A stretch of 64,000 nucleotides of DNA from Dichotomocladium elegans. Its lineage: Eukaryota; Mucoromycota; Mucoromycetes; Mucorales; Lichtheimiaceae. Positions 23,401 to 36,145 of this stretch are shown here, in pieces (within the stretch, counting starts at the first letter, position 1; each line of letters opens with the position of its first letter). A program made the translations under genes and the position numbers. The notes under the pieces are model-generated. The model saw only the letters and a list, made by a program, of their open reading frames with translations, was not told the origin of the DNA and did not search any database. Where the stretch lies: assembly GCA_025716815.1 (NCBI GenBank), contig JAIXMN010000032.1:302423-366422 (forward strand), in the 5' to 3' direction.

Positions 23401-23683
23401 TCGTGATATCGCAAAGACGTGGGTGCGATTGAGGATGACATCGTTGGTTGTTGCTAGGATATACATGCTTGCATTTTCGCAGAATAAGCCAAATCTGAGG
23501 ACACTGGCGCAAGAAGCTAATGATGCTCTCACCACAAATGCAGCGGTAGCAAGATTAGGCGAATCTACTTGCTGTTAGGGGAAGATCTGTCAATTTCTAT
23601 TTATACATTTTATTCAAATGAAAGGTTGCCCGCTCTGTTTGCATGAAAGAAAATAAGAATGTATTGTATGTGTATGCGTAAGT
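20409..23683. other. 3.3-kb gene-poor region
   Basis: Between the NADH dehydrogenase 5' end and the thioesterase 3' end. Open frames at 20,838-21,164 (minus) and 21,138-21,485 (plus) show no recognisable motif; the plus one has a charged helical stretch (SMTLEREREHIQQLRRDR) but no context supports it. A mariner fragment lies at 22,600-22,960 (separate entry). Otherwise I see nothing. Confidence 0.5.
22600..22960 (-). pseudogene. Mariner transposase C-terminal fragment, copy C
   Basis: On the minus strand around 22,660-22,790 the translation reads YSSELNPTEQFWLTIK, then SLETLTLTTRISQVSNSL. This is the last part of the DDE core of the same mariner family (compare YSPELNPIEQFW elsewhere in the window). 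Upstream sequence to about 22,960 is too decayed to align. It is a remnant only. Confidence 0.65.
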
Positions 23684-24953
23684 CTAGAGTTTGCTAGAGC
23701 CGTCACCCTTTCCAAGCTCCCGATCAGATTCGTTCTGCTTCCTCCGTCGCTCCTGTTCGCGCTCTGATAGGCGAACAATTCCTTCTTGGGCAGTGGTAGC
23801 GACAAGGGTACCATCTTGTCTAAAGAGGCGACCAAAGACCACCCCGCGACCTTCGCTTGTACGCGGGCTATTCATTTCATAAAGAAGCCATTCGTCTGCG
23901 CGGAGTGGGGCATGGAACCACATGCTGTGATCCAAGCTGGCCATCATCCCAATGGCGCGAGGTGCGACACCGTTAGCCATAGCAGCCGTGCCAATAAAGG
24001 CCGAGTCCGATGCATAGGCAACGACACAGGCGTGGAGACGATGGTCATCATCGAGCTTGCCGCGTGTGCGAAGCCAGCGGTGCTGAGTCTCGCGCGCCTC
24101 TAGGCGCCCGGTAAATGCTTCCTTCTTACTCAGCTGGTGGACATTACGGTAATCCATCGGCGTGGTCTCTTCAAGATGAGATTCTAGATATTGGCGGTAT
24201 TTTGGTGGCAGATCATCGCTCTCGAGCGTCTTGAGCATGCGCTCATATTCACTTTTTTTTTAAAAAAAAAAAGATGTAAGAGTGGTTATAGAGAACAAAG
24301 TAGAAAAATATTGAAAAAAAGGAACTTACGAAGGGAGTGAATCGGGCGGTGGCACATCTGGCATGGTAGCCTGATGTTCCAGTGTGACACTTTTGCTAGG
24401 CTTGGTAAAGCTGAAACTGCCAACGAAGATCGCCTTACCACGCTGCTTCGCCGTCAAAAATCGAGTAGCAAAGGATCGACCGTCGCGAAGCCGCTGTACT
24501 TGATAGATTACTGGAATATCGACGTTACCCGGGAGAATAAAGTAGTTATGCAAGGACTTGTAGGAATTGAGTCAACCAAATAGAAAAAAGAAACAGTACC
24601 GCCTGTAAGCAATACTTACATGGATATGAAAGTCTTCAGGGACAGTGTTATAAGCAGCCCGCAATGCCTGAGCGACGATCTAGATCAAAGTTATTTCCAA
24701 TCTACAATCAGTAAAGTTAATCAAGACCTCGAGAAAAGCCAATGAAAACCTGTCCACCGAAAACACCTCGAGCACCAGGAGGGAGCCAGAGCTCTTTGCT
24801 CATGTAAAGATTTGTGTCGATCTCCTGAACATCGACGGCTTCCGCAATGTGTCTGGCGTAATCGACGTCGTCATTGGCAGGTGCTAAGCTCGTCTCAGAC
24901 CTAGGCACCTGCTTACCGAAAGAGACGACAGGTGGAAAGACTTTATGGGGCAT
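23684..24953 (-). CDS. TES1: Peroxisomal acyl-CoA thioesterase (TesB/ACOT8 type), 4 exons, SKL tail
   Basis: It hydrolyses acyl-CoA to free fatty acid and CoA, assisting peroxisomal beta-oxidation. Exons are 24,750-24,953, 24,620-24,679, 24,330-24,556 and 23,684-24,251, giving 352 residues. It is a double-hotdog protein: the N-terminal half has ARGVFGGQ-IVAQAL, FHIHSLHNYFILPGN and DGRSFATRFLTAKQ, and the C-terminal half has MASLDHSMWFHAP and TTAQEGIVR. By comparison with bacterial TesB, the catalytic residues are Asp271, Thr294 or Ser295 in NSPRTSEGRG, and Gln319. The last three residues are Ser-Lys-Leu, a canonical PTS1 peroxisome signal. Intron 1 uses a weak donor (GTTTTC), and intron 3 ends in a T-run followed by an A-run directly before the AG. 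Confidence 0.95.
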
Positions 24954-27900
24954 GTTTGTGAATAGTATGAGCTTCAGGAAGGAAGACTTGTATGCAAATC
25001 ACCAGCGAGCTCATATACCGCCTGCGGGCGGACTCCTAAAAAGTGATCTTTGTCATTGGAAATTACTCTGTCGGTAATACTACCGCTTCGGGACAACTAA
25101 ATTGCTGCACAATGGTAAGCGACAGCTATTATCACTACATTTAAGCCGACAAACAATTCGCAGCGGCGGGGAGCATAAACAGATTTGCATAAAGGCGCGT
25201 TATTTTCCCATAGACTGTACTGTACTTGTTCAATTTGTCATGATTTTCTGGCAAAAAGAGAAATTTCTATTTTTGTGATTATGCGACACTTTTTTTTGGG
25301 ATTGCGGAAAAATGTTTTTGAGATTTTCAGTTTGTTTCACCATCCATTGCTTTAAGCCGCATATCATTATGGGATATTATCACCACCTTGAAATCGGGAG
25401 TAGACGGAAATAAGGTCATTCACCTTATCCTGGATGCTGCGATAGAGATGGGAGATGCGCCGTGTTCAGCTTCCTTAATCTTGTTAATCGTGTTTCTTGC
25501 TTTCTTGAAACCCAGCAAGTCTTTTTCCGGTCCGAAAAAGATGACAAAGGAATGATAACCCTGTAGCATTCCTTCCATATGTACTATAACAGTTAATGGC
25601 TGTAAATGATGAATACATCAAGCGATGACGTCTTCGTTACAATACCTCTTTGAAAGTATCGCTTGCAGTTTTGAATAATGACTACCTTCATAGATTTCTG
25701 CGATCATCCACCTTGGCATTCCCCGCCACAACATGCGTCGTCGATCAGCACTGCGATTCCAGTACGCACTACCTTTTTCCTATATATAACAGCAGTTTCT
25801 ATTGAGCTTGTTGGCGATAAAGGATGACTGCTGGCCATTTCTGAATTCTCAAGTCCGCAAGGATAATCACGGACCAACCATCCTGAGCATAACCACGTGC
25901 TAATAAGTGCATTTCATCCCGTCCTCAACACGGTAAATATGCGTCCTCTCACATATCTTCCTCCTACTGAATATATAGTAGTGTCCAACGTACAAAAGAT
26001 GGGCCATCCACAAAACAATCTATATATGTATTTTTGTGAAAAACAAAATACCGAGAGACGCAGTGTCGTAAGAGAACGCGACGATGGTATCGTCTAGGCA
26101 ACATTTCATGAATAAGATAACCGTGTTGAATTGCTCCAATTGCATCCTTGGATTAGTTCTCCATCCTCTCAGGAGATTACATAGCAAGCCACTCGTGGAA
26201 GCACGACGACAGGTAAAAAAAGCAAAGACTAGGAGAACAGCTATCCGTACACCATTGTTCTATTTAATCATAGTACAGTATCTGCCACCTAAAAGAAGTC
26301 CAAAACAATCGGTATCCTATGAATTCCAACTTGGACTGGTAAAACTCGTGCTACTTGTTAAAAATGTTTTTTCTTAGAGTCACTTGTTCAATATCCTTCA
26401 GAATAAGGATAAATATCCAAGACATATTAGGGTGACAACGTTTTAAGACGAACCAGTTGGAAAAAAACCGAAACGTGCTGGTGCTTGTGGGATAAATGAA
26501 TAAATATTCAACCGGTTCGATTGATTGCCAGGTTATCATGCACAGTGAAGCAAGTTGATTTAAAGAAAGCGAAATAAATGGTGGCATCTGACAGAATGAA
26601 GCGGATCTATTAGGTAAATGTCGGGTTTGCTTTTGTGTATTCCTCACAGTCTAGGCCTCTCGGACAAGTTCTCCAACCAATGTTCACGTCCGCCCTCCAC
26701 CAATTTTATGGCTGAGAAGATGTCGCTATGAAGTAGTAGATAAAACGATATAATGGTAAATATGAGTCTTTGGGATGATATCTCCTTTATTGAATAAAGG
26801 CAGCATTCTTATTGATACGAACTATGCTGGACCAGTATCGCACTAGTGGTAACAAGCGAAAACAATGATTATTGGGTTTCTACCTTTTCTGACCAGGTAT
26901 TACCAACGCGCCGTACTCCCATCGGAAGAAAGTCAGCGATATCAACAGTATCCTTGGCAAAAATTGCTAAAAACAGCAGATCATGGCATAGTGACGGTAG
27001 AGCATCACAGCTGATGGGACTGCAACTATTTCTAAGTTATGCCAGCCAGCTTTTGGATCTGGCGAAGTAAAGTTGGCGAGTCCGTCCCGGGATAATCATT
27101 GTAAATAGTTCATATCCCCAATTGAGGGGATTTTCCTGAACGACCTTACGCATAAATTCGGTACATGTTGAAGAAATCACTTTCTATATCTGCTATGCTG
27201 AATCTCATCGGCACATGCCACTTTTACCCGATAGAATTAACATTACAGTATCACTTGTCGAGAAATAGACATATGAAAATAAAAGTGCAAAAAATTGCCC
27301 AAACGCGTATCTCGTTATTCAACGGCGCGGATCCAGTGATCCACCTTCTACTCCCTTGATTGCTCTCTTCTCTCTCGCCGATGATAAAAAAAAAAGGTGG
27401 GATAGGTAAATATCTCTTTTTTATACAAGTTCCTCGAGACAAAATAAAATGTGACACGAAATCTCCTACAGTGGTAATAGAAACTGACTGGTTCGCATGA
27501 TAGATAAATAAGACACGCCAGCAATAGCAGCATGGATCATGAGAACTATTTTTACGAAGCTACCACACACATTATTCTTTTTCATTTTTTACACACCCCC
27601 ATTTTACAATTTTTCGATCGAATGGTTTACGCAATTTGAAGAATGCTTGGGATTAGTATGTTCTGCCTTTGTTTAGGCCTGAAAGGATCTCAAAGGACCT
27701 CAACGGTTGGAAATCTTGGAAACAGTTTCGGGGATGGATCTGGAATACTTTGGACTAGTTTGTTTTGTATTTTGTTAAAAAACCATAACCGAGCGCTCTT
27801 GAAACTGTTTCCATGATGGAAGACTTCCCACAGTTGGAAACCTTGGACCCAGGTTTCCGGATGTCCCAAAACACATGCACACAAACTAGTAGCAAGTCAT

Positions 27901-29468
27901 TTTTGTCGGTTTCGCTGTAAGGAAAACGGCAATATTAAATATCGAAATTTTCTACAGTGGTTGGGTACGAGCGTGCAAATCGTAGGTAAAGCATTAACAA
28001 GCTCTGTATTTCCATGCTGCTTTGAAGAATTGGCACCCGTTTTAAATTGGGAACACCTACATTCTGCTGCTGCGGGCAGAACATTTTTTTTTTAGCTGTG
28101 CAGCTCTTTGAACAAAAATACATAAAAAAAGCAAAATGGGTATGTAGGCCTGAAAACTTGAAGTGTATTGTAAGGTATGTTTAAAGCAAATATCTTAGGT
28201 AGAATTATCTATCTGACTGAGTCAATTCGACGGAGCGGTTGATCCGACTGTTGATACAGCTGCTGTGAAGAAAAGATAATGTAAGGAAGAAGATAGAAAC
28301 CATCATTGATTCGCTTCAGGCAGAGTTAACCCATCCGATTGGAATCAAGAGTGAGGTAATATACAAAATCTGAAGCATTGAAGTTGTATTCGCGAGAAGG
28401 ATCACGAAGAAACGCGCAGCTCGGCGCTCATATCTCTACCATCGTTACAGTAGATGCAACAAAACCAGCATCCACGAAGAATTTATCATCAGATACTGTT
28501 AGTTCGACATCACTCGATACCGGCGTTCAACCAAAAATACCACTATCGTCATGGATTTCAAACGCATGGATGTGGTAGAATCATTCTAAAGCTGTATGTC
28601 TTCATATATAAATGAAAGAACCATGGGTACTGTTCAAAAACCAAAGTGTAAAAGCATTATGAAGATGGTATGGTCTGCTATAATACGAAGAACTATCATA
28701 TTGTAGCGTTTTTCCAATCGAATGAATTGATGTGCCCAATAGATAGCCGTGTCAAGAACTGCTCAGCATATATGGCAGAATGTGTACTCAACCAAGGTTG
28801 CAAAATCGCGATGGCGGGGTGATTTTAAGCATGCATACTGTAATATCCTTCGCGGGACTTGAAGAAGATAGTATGTATCATTTCAATAAGGTTTTGTGGA
28901 GGGTTTACCGCTCGAAGATCTGCAGCCGCTGGAGACTTCGTTTGCCTGAACCAGAGCAGTGGAGCATGGGAATACGACGGGAAAGGGCGGAAAGACCGCA
29001 AGATACATATGCAAGCCGATGGAAACAAGCACAATAATGCAAGAACTTTCCGTGTCTATCACTGCTCACACTCTGGAGAGCAACGATCCTTGGAGTTGGG
29101 CAGACAACCTTCTTTAGGAAGGACGGTGTGCTGTGAGTAAATGGATTTGGAGGCCAGTCGATTTCAACCTATCGATGCGAAATCTTTTACCCATTGACAC
29201 TACAACTTCATGCAATCTAATGGGAAATTTATTTGTACGTACAGAATGGTGCCATTACACAAGTCGAGGTCATCCAGCTATTAAAAGAAAGATATTTCGT
29301 ATGTGGCGAGTGCGAGAAAAATGTACGAGAATTACATAATGAAATGAGGGATTCTCTCTCTATCTGTTTTTTGAAGGGCATAGCATACATAGAAGGGTAA
29401 AGGATTACGCAAAAACAGGCATAGGGCTGCGCAACATATGAAAGGTATAGATGTTTAGGCGGTGGTCG
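24954..29468. other. 4.5-kb gene-poor region
   Basis: No family-level coding signal was found on either strand. Frames of 60-100 codons (26,084-26,377; 26,351-26,647; 28,378-28,578; 28,780-29,140) lack motifs. Two features stand out. A pair of imperfect copies with an internal hairpin lies at 27,690-27,865. A stretch at 29,174-29,225 resembles 7,111-7,160. The AT-rich DNA around 25,200-25,350 and 27,380-27,600 may be decayed repeats. Confidence 0.45.
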
Positions 29469-32400
29469 CTAGACTAGACTATCGCTAGGTAGCGAAACTA
29501 CTTTAAAGTCATCCACCTTGACAAAGACACCACGTTGTGGGTCTGTTCGGAAGTATCGTACGCCCTCAACTTCACCGTCATTCTTTCCTACTAAGTAATT
29601 TTAGTCGTGAACGTTAGCCATTCTGCTTCCCAAATATTTTATTGTGCATCACCACTTACATCGACTCTCAAGTTCGACACCAACCCAGGTCCCTCTTGCA
29701 AAGTTAACATTGCCAACAAATTTGATCGTGCCGAGAGTGGGTAGTGGACGCCGCAAAAGTTCGACCTTGGCCCCGATAACAGGCGTGACCATAGTGATCA
29801 GCTCCTCATCGTCACTCACATCACTATTACTGCCGCCAAGACCCCACTTTGATCGGCGTGGCGAACGGCCACGTTGTCGGAGGCGACCACTGCTGCCGTG
29901 TGCATGTTCGTTAGGGGCGGCGATGGGCGCTAAAAACGGCTTCTGCACTGGCGATTTCGCCCGTAAAGGGGTAGTTGGCAATTCAAATTTGAGCCGAGAC
30001 GGTCGAGAGATTGGTGTATCGGACCCATCTTTCTTTTTTTGCTGTTGTGCAGAAATCAGAGGCATAAAATCGAGAGGCAAGAGCGCGTCAGCAAGCGATG
30101 AGGGCAATGGAAACGACTGAATCGGATTGCTGAGGGTATCACTGTGTTTCACTAGCTCCTTCTTTTGATGATGCAGCTTGTTCGCAGTTGAGGAAAGGCC
30201 AATAGAGGTCTGAAGCGAGGATGGCTTCTCAGAAAACTTGCTAATATTATCGGCACTCAGACTTTCGGATAGAGTGTTTCTAGTCACCATCATATCATCG
30301 GAAAGCGACCTTGTGCGAGTCAGCTGTGGTACGTCGTCTTGTGATTTTAACGTTCCGTTGGAGCGCTGCGGACGCAAGCTACCGAGCGACAATCTCCTCG
30401 ATCGACCGTGTTTGCTATTGTTACTATTGTACACGTCGTCTGAGAAGAATTTCCTATATTTGTTGGATCTAGATTTGAAGCTAAACATAGTGGCAAAATC
30501 GGAATCAATAGAATTCTTGGATAAGCTACGATAAGGCACACCGGTATCTATCGTGCATATGTGAGCAACTGTGATTACACGAAAGCTATGTCTGTTAAGG
30601 CGGACGCATGACAAAGCTTACCTTCGGACATGCGACGCATAGTATCCTTGTCAACCTTGCTGAATCCATTTTGAGCTTTTATGTTTACCCAATGGCGTGC
30701 AATATACTCGGCGCAGCGTTTTCGGGCATCGATGAGAACACCATCGACAGCGACGTTCTTTACCACTTCCTGGCGACCGACCAGGTCCCTGACGATGCCT
30801 TGATAGAGAATTCCCGCGTTTGAGTAGCGCATGCTTTCGCTCAGCACGCGGTTAAGCAGAAACTCGAGAAAATCGACTGAAAAGCCAACGCCGATGCCGT
30901 CGACACATGATAATAGAATCGGGTACTCGACGCAATAAAAATCGAAATTACTAGCGACCATTTCCACCGTATGCCTTAAGATTGGATCGAGTAAATCGAG
31001 AACGGGTTTTGACCAGGTTGGAAAGGGATTGGCGCTTCTGATTTTTGAGAGACAGATATGCAAAGATTGCAGCACATGAATGGCATTGTGTTTGGTAACA
31101 TTGGCAAGTGTCCGCTGCCGCATATTCCCTATTAACGCACTGGGCTCATCATCTTGGGCTATATCGCTGGCTAGTCTGGATAGCGCGGAATTTGAGCGAT
31201 TCTCACCAGATATGCCCAAAGTGCCAACCAGAACAGCAAACGTTTGCTGAGACCATAGTGGTGCAATCGAATGAACAGGTTCCGAGTACAATTCAACAAG
31301 GGCCGGCCGCAAAAGGGGAATGGCGGCTACATTTTTGTCGCCAAACCAAAGCATCGAAGGCAATAGAACCGCACAGTCAGAACAGAGGCACTTGAAATTG
31401 TGGCAGATAGTCTCCATCTCATGCATGACCGCGTCGCACACCGTATCAGAATGACCAAGGTAGTCAGCCGCAGGAAAAACTTGCTGAAAGATGCGCAGCG
31501 AGTACTTTTTCAGCGCAAGGCGTAGCTGAGTGGCGGACAGACTGCTCAATGTCGGCAAGGGCGGTAGGACCAAAGTATCGGAGTATAAGTAACCAAGGAT
31601 TACCTCGGCAACTGTTGGGGGGAAAAGGTCAGCGGGTAAATGAACAGTGGAGCTGGATGATTCACTGAATTGTGTGCAAAAGAGAGCATAAAAGTATGCA
31701 GACTGAGCGGCGAGCATGAACTTGTGAGCAGGGAATGTCTCTTCTATATCACTGTCCACGTCGCCGTCTGCTGTTGGCGCAGTTTCTATATCTCCGTTAT
31801 CCATATCCGGCGCTTGGGTGAATAGGATAGATGGAATCTCTTTTCCGGAGGGTGTCGTCGGAGAGGGAGGAGGCGATTTTTTGATAGACAGCTGGGGTTT
31901 TGACTGCTTTGCAAGACGCTGGGGTTGAGACGGAAGGCGAATACGAACCGAAACGTCGCATGCAAGTTGCTCAGAGCGCATACGTTGAAGGTCAAAGATC
32001 AACTGATCAAAATCATCCTTATTATCAATGGTTCTTGTTAACAAGTCGCAGGCCAGCTGCTTTTCGAGATGCCGGATCTCGTCGCGAAGTGTGGGCACAG
32101 CCGATCGTTCGATTTCGTCTTTTGAACAAGCTAAGTCATCGGAGCTGGTGGTTGCGGCTGAGAGCATGCTGGACTTAGTAGTCGCCGTGGAAAAAGCTGA
32201 CGCATTTGAAATGGGAGATCCGATTAGGGAGGGCGGATCGCTCGAAGCGATGCTAGTGTTACTGTCTTTTCCGGAGCAGAGTTCCGCTGTGTACCAGAAT
32301 CGCAGGAGGGCCAGGAAAGTTGCATAAGGAACAAGCGCGCTAATGTCGATGGTGGTGGTTGTATTTGTCAAGGATATACGGGATTGGAAGGACTTTGGGA

Positions 32401-32614
32401 CTCGAGCGAAGAGAATGGCTAATGCATAATTAGGACGATAAGTCCTAATTAGTACGACTACCGATCAAGGAACAAGGAATTCACTCTTGTTACCTCTGTG
32501 AGCCCAAACTTTTGCTTCTGGGAATATGAAGCACACATCGGCGAGGTATTCGGGAGCGTTGTCTAAGAGGGTATGTAACGACGTTCGCAGAGTCTTTCGA
32601 GGGGCAGCAAACAT
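29469..32614 (-). CDS. Double BTB/POZ and C-terminal CAP-Gly protein, 4 exons
   Basis: Exons are 32,494-32,614, 30,622-32,418, 29,660-30,547 and 29,469-29,590, giving 975 residues. A first BTB-like half is at the N terminus (YLADVCFIFPEAKVWAHRAILFARVPKSF, then YATFLALLRFWYTAEL). A coiled or charged linker (LRDEIRHLEKQLACDLL) and proline-rich part follow, then a second BTB (FPAHKFMLAAQSAYFYALF, TVAEVILGYLYSDTLVLP; about 265-350) with a BACK-like helical region. The C-terminal third is Ser/Arg-rich and disordered, ending in a CAP-Gly domain (about 896-970: GAKVELLRRPLPTLGTIKFVG, GTWVGVELE, GKNDGEVEGVRYF, GVFVKVDDF). CAP-Gly binds EEY/F tails of tubulin and EB proteins; BTB mediates dimerisation or Cul3 binding. 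A link between microtubules and a BTB scaffold or ubiquitin adaptor is inferred, not shown. Confidence 0.88.
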
Positions 32615-33330
32615 TAAATTTGAAAGGCAGAAAAGAGAAAGGGGGAAAAGCGATAGATGTACACGAGCAGGGGGCCTTTTATAGAAAGGCATAAGCGTAT
32701 GTTGTCAAGGTGCCAACCAATGCTATACAAAAAAAGAAACACGAGAAGAGCATCCGCTTGCGGAATAAATGAGTGGCGGGGCCACTGGCTGTTAATGAAT
32801 ATCGATATCACCGGACTACATGCGGTTAGGTGATAAAGAGGGGAGGAGGTGTGTGCGCATTTGAGGATTCCCTACAGAAGACGGTCTTACATTGGGACTT
32901 GTGCCTTAAATGGTTCGCTGTTTATGCTGGGTTTGAGTAACACAACGACACACCTTATGGATGGGCCACAAATAACTCAAATAAACTAAGGATCTCAACC
33001 AATCCATTGCTGCATTGAGTGCTATGCTGTTTGAATCATTGTGTTTCTTTTATAAGCGGCCAGGAGAATAGGTGTTATAGATGCCATCATTCTTTTTTCT
33101 GATGAAGGCGGGGATGTTTGCTTTGTCTTTGCACGAGCAACTAAGCCGTGCCATTGCAGTTCCGTACTTGCTGCTAAATAGTCATCCTTTGAACAAAAGA
33201 AGGTGGCGTCCGCATTTTCATAAACTCAGACGCGTAACACATACACACACTTGGAAATGAGGCTGTTCTTTTGCCAAGAGTTTTGAACCGAGTACAAACA
33301 GGGAAATTGCCGCATCACCGCCTGGGTAGA
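32615..33330. other. Upstream region of the BTB/CAP-Gly gene
   Basis: About 700 bp. TTTTATAG lies at about 32,678-32,685 (CTATAAAA on the minus strand, about 65-70 bp upstream of the ATG), a plausible TATA box for the BTB/CAP-Gly gene. Nothing else is recognised. Confidence 0.4.
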
Positions 33331-34085
33331 GAACAAAATGCGGGTCGCACGAAAGATAAATAAGTGCTTGAGTGCGGCTGCTGCGACACAGCTTGGGATT
33401 CATGTTCGTACCGGCCAAAAATGGGCTGAACAGTATGAGAAGGATCCTGAGAGTATTTTTGAGAAACGGAGAATGCATGGCCATCCACGTATTCTCTATG
33501 AGAACACAAAAACATTATTTTCGGATGCATTGATAAGAATTCTTCCATCGTCGTAGGTCGATTATGGAAGTATTGAAACACCACTTACTTGATTTTGTCA
33601 ACAGCTTTACAATCTGTCTCTCGAAAAGCTCGGCTTCAATCCGTAATATTGTAATAGCGAAGAAAAAAGATTTTGAGCACTTGGATTGGATACGTGAATG
33701 GGAAAAAACTGCGTCTTTCTTGACAAATCCGCTTTTCATATTACTTTGAAACGCAGTATGGCATGGTCGAAGAGAGGTACTTCCTGAAGATTGCAACGAA
33801 TGAGATGGACTAGTATCCGCACATGAAAGGTCATTACCTTGTGATGGACAATGCTCCTATGATACATCGGCGGACATTACCAAAAATATAGAATCTCGTG
33901 GCTACCGGTTTTACTTGCGTTTATATTCGCCTGAGATCAACCCAATTAAGCAATTCTGGTCAGTGGTCAGAAGTAAAGTGAAACGTTACAAGTCCCTTGA
34001 GAAGGGAACATAGATGACACTGATCAGTGGAACATTTAATAGTTTACGTTCAAGTGACTTTGAAGGCATTATTAGCCATTTTTAT
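33331..34085 (+). pseudogene. Mariner transposase relic with internal deletion, copy D
   Basis: The N-terminal part is readable from 33,338: a helix-turn-helix (LSAAAATQLGIHVRTGQKWAEQY), the DPESIFEKRR linker and then a frameshift around 33,550. The first catalytic Asp region is at about 33,710-33,770 (VFLDKSAFHITLKRSMAWSKRGT). The sequence then jumps to the second-Asp region (MKGHYLVMDNAPM, 33,820-33,860), so roughly 200 bp of the core is missing. The end (LRSTQLSNSGQWSEVK-like in the shifted frame) lies near 33,930-33,990. It is not functional. Confidence 0.8.
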
Positions 34086-34139
34086 AAATGCTTGACAAGT
34101 GTCATAATGATCAACCTTTTTTTGTAGGAGACGAAATTT

Positions 34140-35300
34140 ATTCACAGCCGCGATGTTTACTTTTATTTCTGCGCCGAGTGACGAATCAGCTGGGTAGCGT
34201 GGGCGGCAACGGCATTCGGCTAGAAGCGTTCGTCATGATAACTGAGGTACCATTGTGAAGGCGATCACTTCACGGAGATCCAACTGGAGGTGGGGGCGAC
34301 ATGGAGCTGGGAGAGGGGTGTAGGTGAATGTGAGCGTACATTAGCGCCGAAGGGTGTTGAAGAAAACAGTGGACAATGGTATCCCAGACTTGGTGCTTGA
34401 TGGGGGAGGACCAGCGGAAATGTTCATCGGTGTTGTCGTGGTCGCAGAAAACACATGCGGGGCAGGTGAAAGTCGCGGGAAGAGGCGGTGGATGCTCACG
34501 CGAGATGGGAGTTTGCTGTGACAAAGGCGCCAGAAAATATCGCTGGTCTGATGGGGGATGGGGGCGGCCAGAAATCACTTTCAGGCAGACTGAGAGGGCA
34601 GATGAGGAGTGGGAATGGTGTGCAGTAGGCTGGCGAGTCGCAGATTTTTGAGTGTGAGCTGATCGAGGGTGCGGCTGTTAGAGAGCGTCGTTGCGCGAGA
34701 AGAGCTGGCTGTACGGGTAAGGGCAGGACGAGGGATGAGGATGACTGGGAGGCGGGCTGGGAGGCCATTGGATTTAAATCAAAGAAATGACGAAGTCCCG
34801 CGGGGATGGTGTTGGGACTGACCAGAGCAAAGAAAATGTGAAAGCACCTAGAGCGGTCGCCTTGACCGGAAGGCAAGAAACGACAAAAAGACCAGACGAA
34901 GGGCCGAAAAGGAAGGCGTACCTGAGCAGAACTCCATGAAGAACCGCCTGAAAGTCCCAGCTCTGGCGTATAGAAAGAGAAGATTGACATGATTACCAAG
35001 TGATCAGCTGCCGAAAACAGGATCTTCAGGGATGGGAAGGTCTTAGCTATCGTGTGGCGACAACTGGCAAACAGGAGGAAGAGCTGAACGATGACACAGT
35101 GAGTGTGATGAGACGAACACGAGCGAAGAATTGGCATCAGGAAGCATTCAGGATGGTCCGCATCGCCGTGAAGCAGGAGAATAATCCACCAAAGCGATAT
35201 GGCGACATGCTGGGCGGAAGGGCGGGGGACGCCAGGGCCGGGTTAAAATGCGCGGCGAGCAAGCGGCTATTTTTGAAAGTAAAGTAGGAGATGTCCAACA
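34140..35300 (-). pseudogene. 3' end of a LINE (non-LTR) retrotransposon
   Basis: Minus-strand frames, broken by several shifts, give the C-terminal region of a non-LTR reverse transcriptase polyprotein. The clearest part is a zinc-knuckle-like zf-RVT segment at about 34,360-34,620: FWRLCHSKLPSR, then CPACVFCDHDNTDEHFRWSSPIKHQVWDTIV, matching the usual C-x2-C...EHF-WxCP pattern with Ser replacing the last Cys. Upstream, at about 35,130-35,290, AAHFNPALASPALPPSMSPYRFG belongs to the same region. The catalytic fingers and palm are absent, so this is a 5'-truncated copy, as LINEs usually leave. Confidence 0.7.
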
Positions 35301-35359
35301 TGGTAAACAATTTGTCATTTAACTCGTTTGTTTTATTGAATTTGGCATCCTCAATCATC

Positions 35360-36145
35360 CTAGAGAATATATCTGTTGTATGAATACGTCAAAATCATAT
35401 GAAATTAGCCCTGGCATGAACAACCTTTAAAAACACTAGAAGTGCTAACCATATCGCTGGTAATCAAACTAAGCTTTCAATATATTAATATACCAGTAAT
35501 ATGATCATAAACCTTTAATGCAGTTATGGCTAGAAAAACTACGAGTTTGATGAATATTCCAATGATAAATACCTCTGCTGTCGGATTTCAACGGGATTCT
35601 CCTACAATCGCACATTCTATTCCCACGCCCTAAACGCTTAAATAAAATCAATTGTATTTGCATTCTTTCTTGAAGCAGGAAGCCCGCCCTTCGGACGCAC
35701 AAAAAGATCTCTTAAGAATAGCATGAAAGGTGCTAGTATGCGTCCACTCAACGAAGGAAAACCCCACACCCTCAGACTTCGTTTCGCCAGCTTTACGATT
35801 TTGTTCTACCCAGGCGAATTTACTTTCCCGAAAGAGTGTACACGGGCCGCTTGGTCCTTGAGCCATTTGACTGAAACCTCTTGTTCCGCTCTGCTTTTCA
35901 AGGTCTAGCATTTATCTTCCATTTATGATGCGATGATGAGTGCACTGTTGATACATTATTGGCAATCATATCTCTCCAATTCTGAACCTTAAACGGCATC
36001 TTGCCCCCGTCTATCGTGATCAGAGAAAAAGAGGGAGGCAGAGGTTCATTTACAGTGTTTGTTATGTGAGGATATACATAGAAGGAGAAAATATATAAAA
36101 AATGTGTATATGTTTAGAAGAGGAAGAGGGAAGTGTCACTGCAGT
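35360..36145. other. Intergenic, LINE remnant to BET3
   Basis: No recognisable gene. Complementary open frames at 35,648-35,911 (minus) and 35,723-35,908 (plus) share the same DNA and lack motifs, so neither is called. Confidence 0.4.

Noticed and set aside
30238..32327. Plus-strand frames opposite the BTB/CAP-Gly gene
   Set aside because: Antisense shadows; the minus strand carries clear domains.
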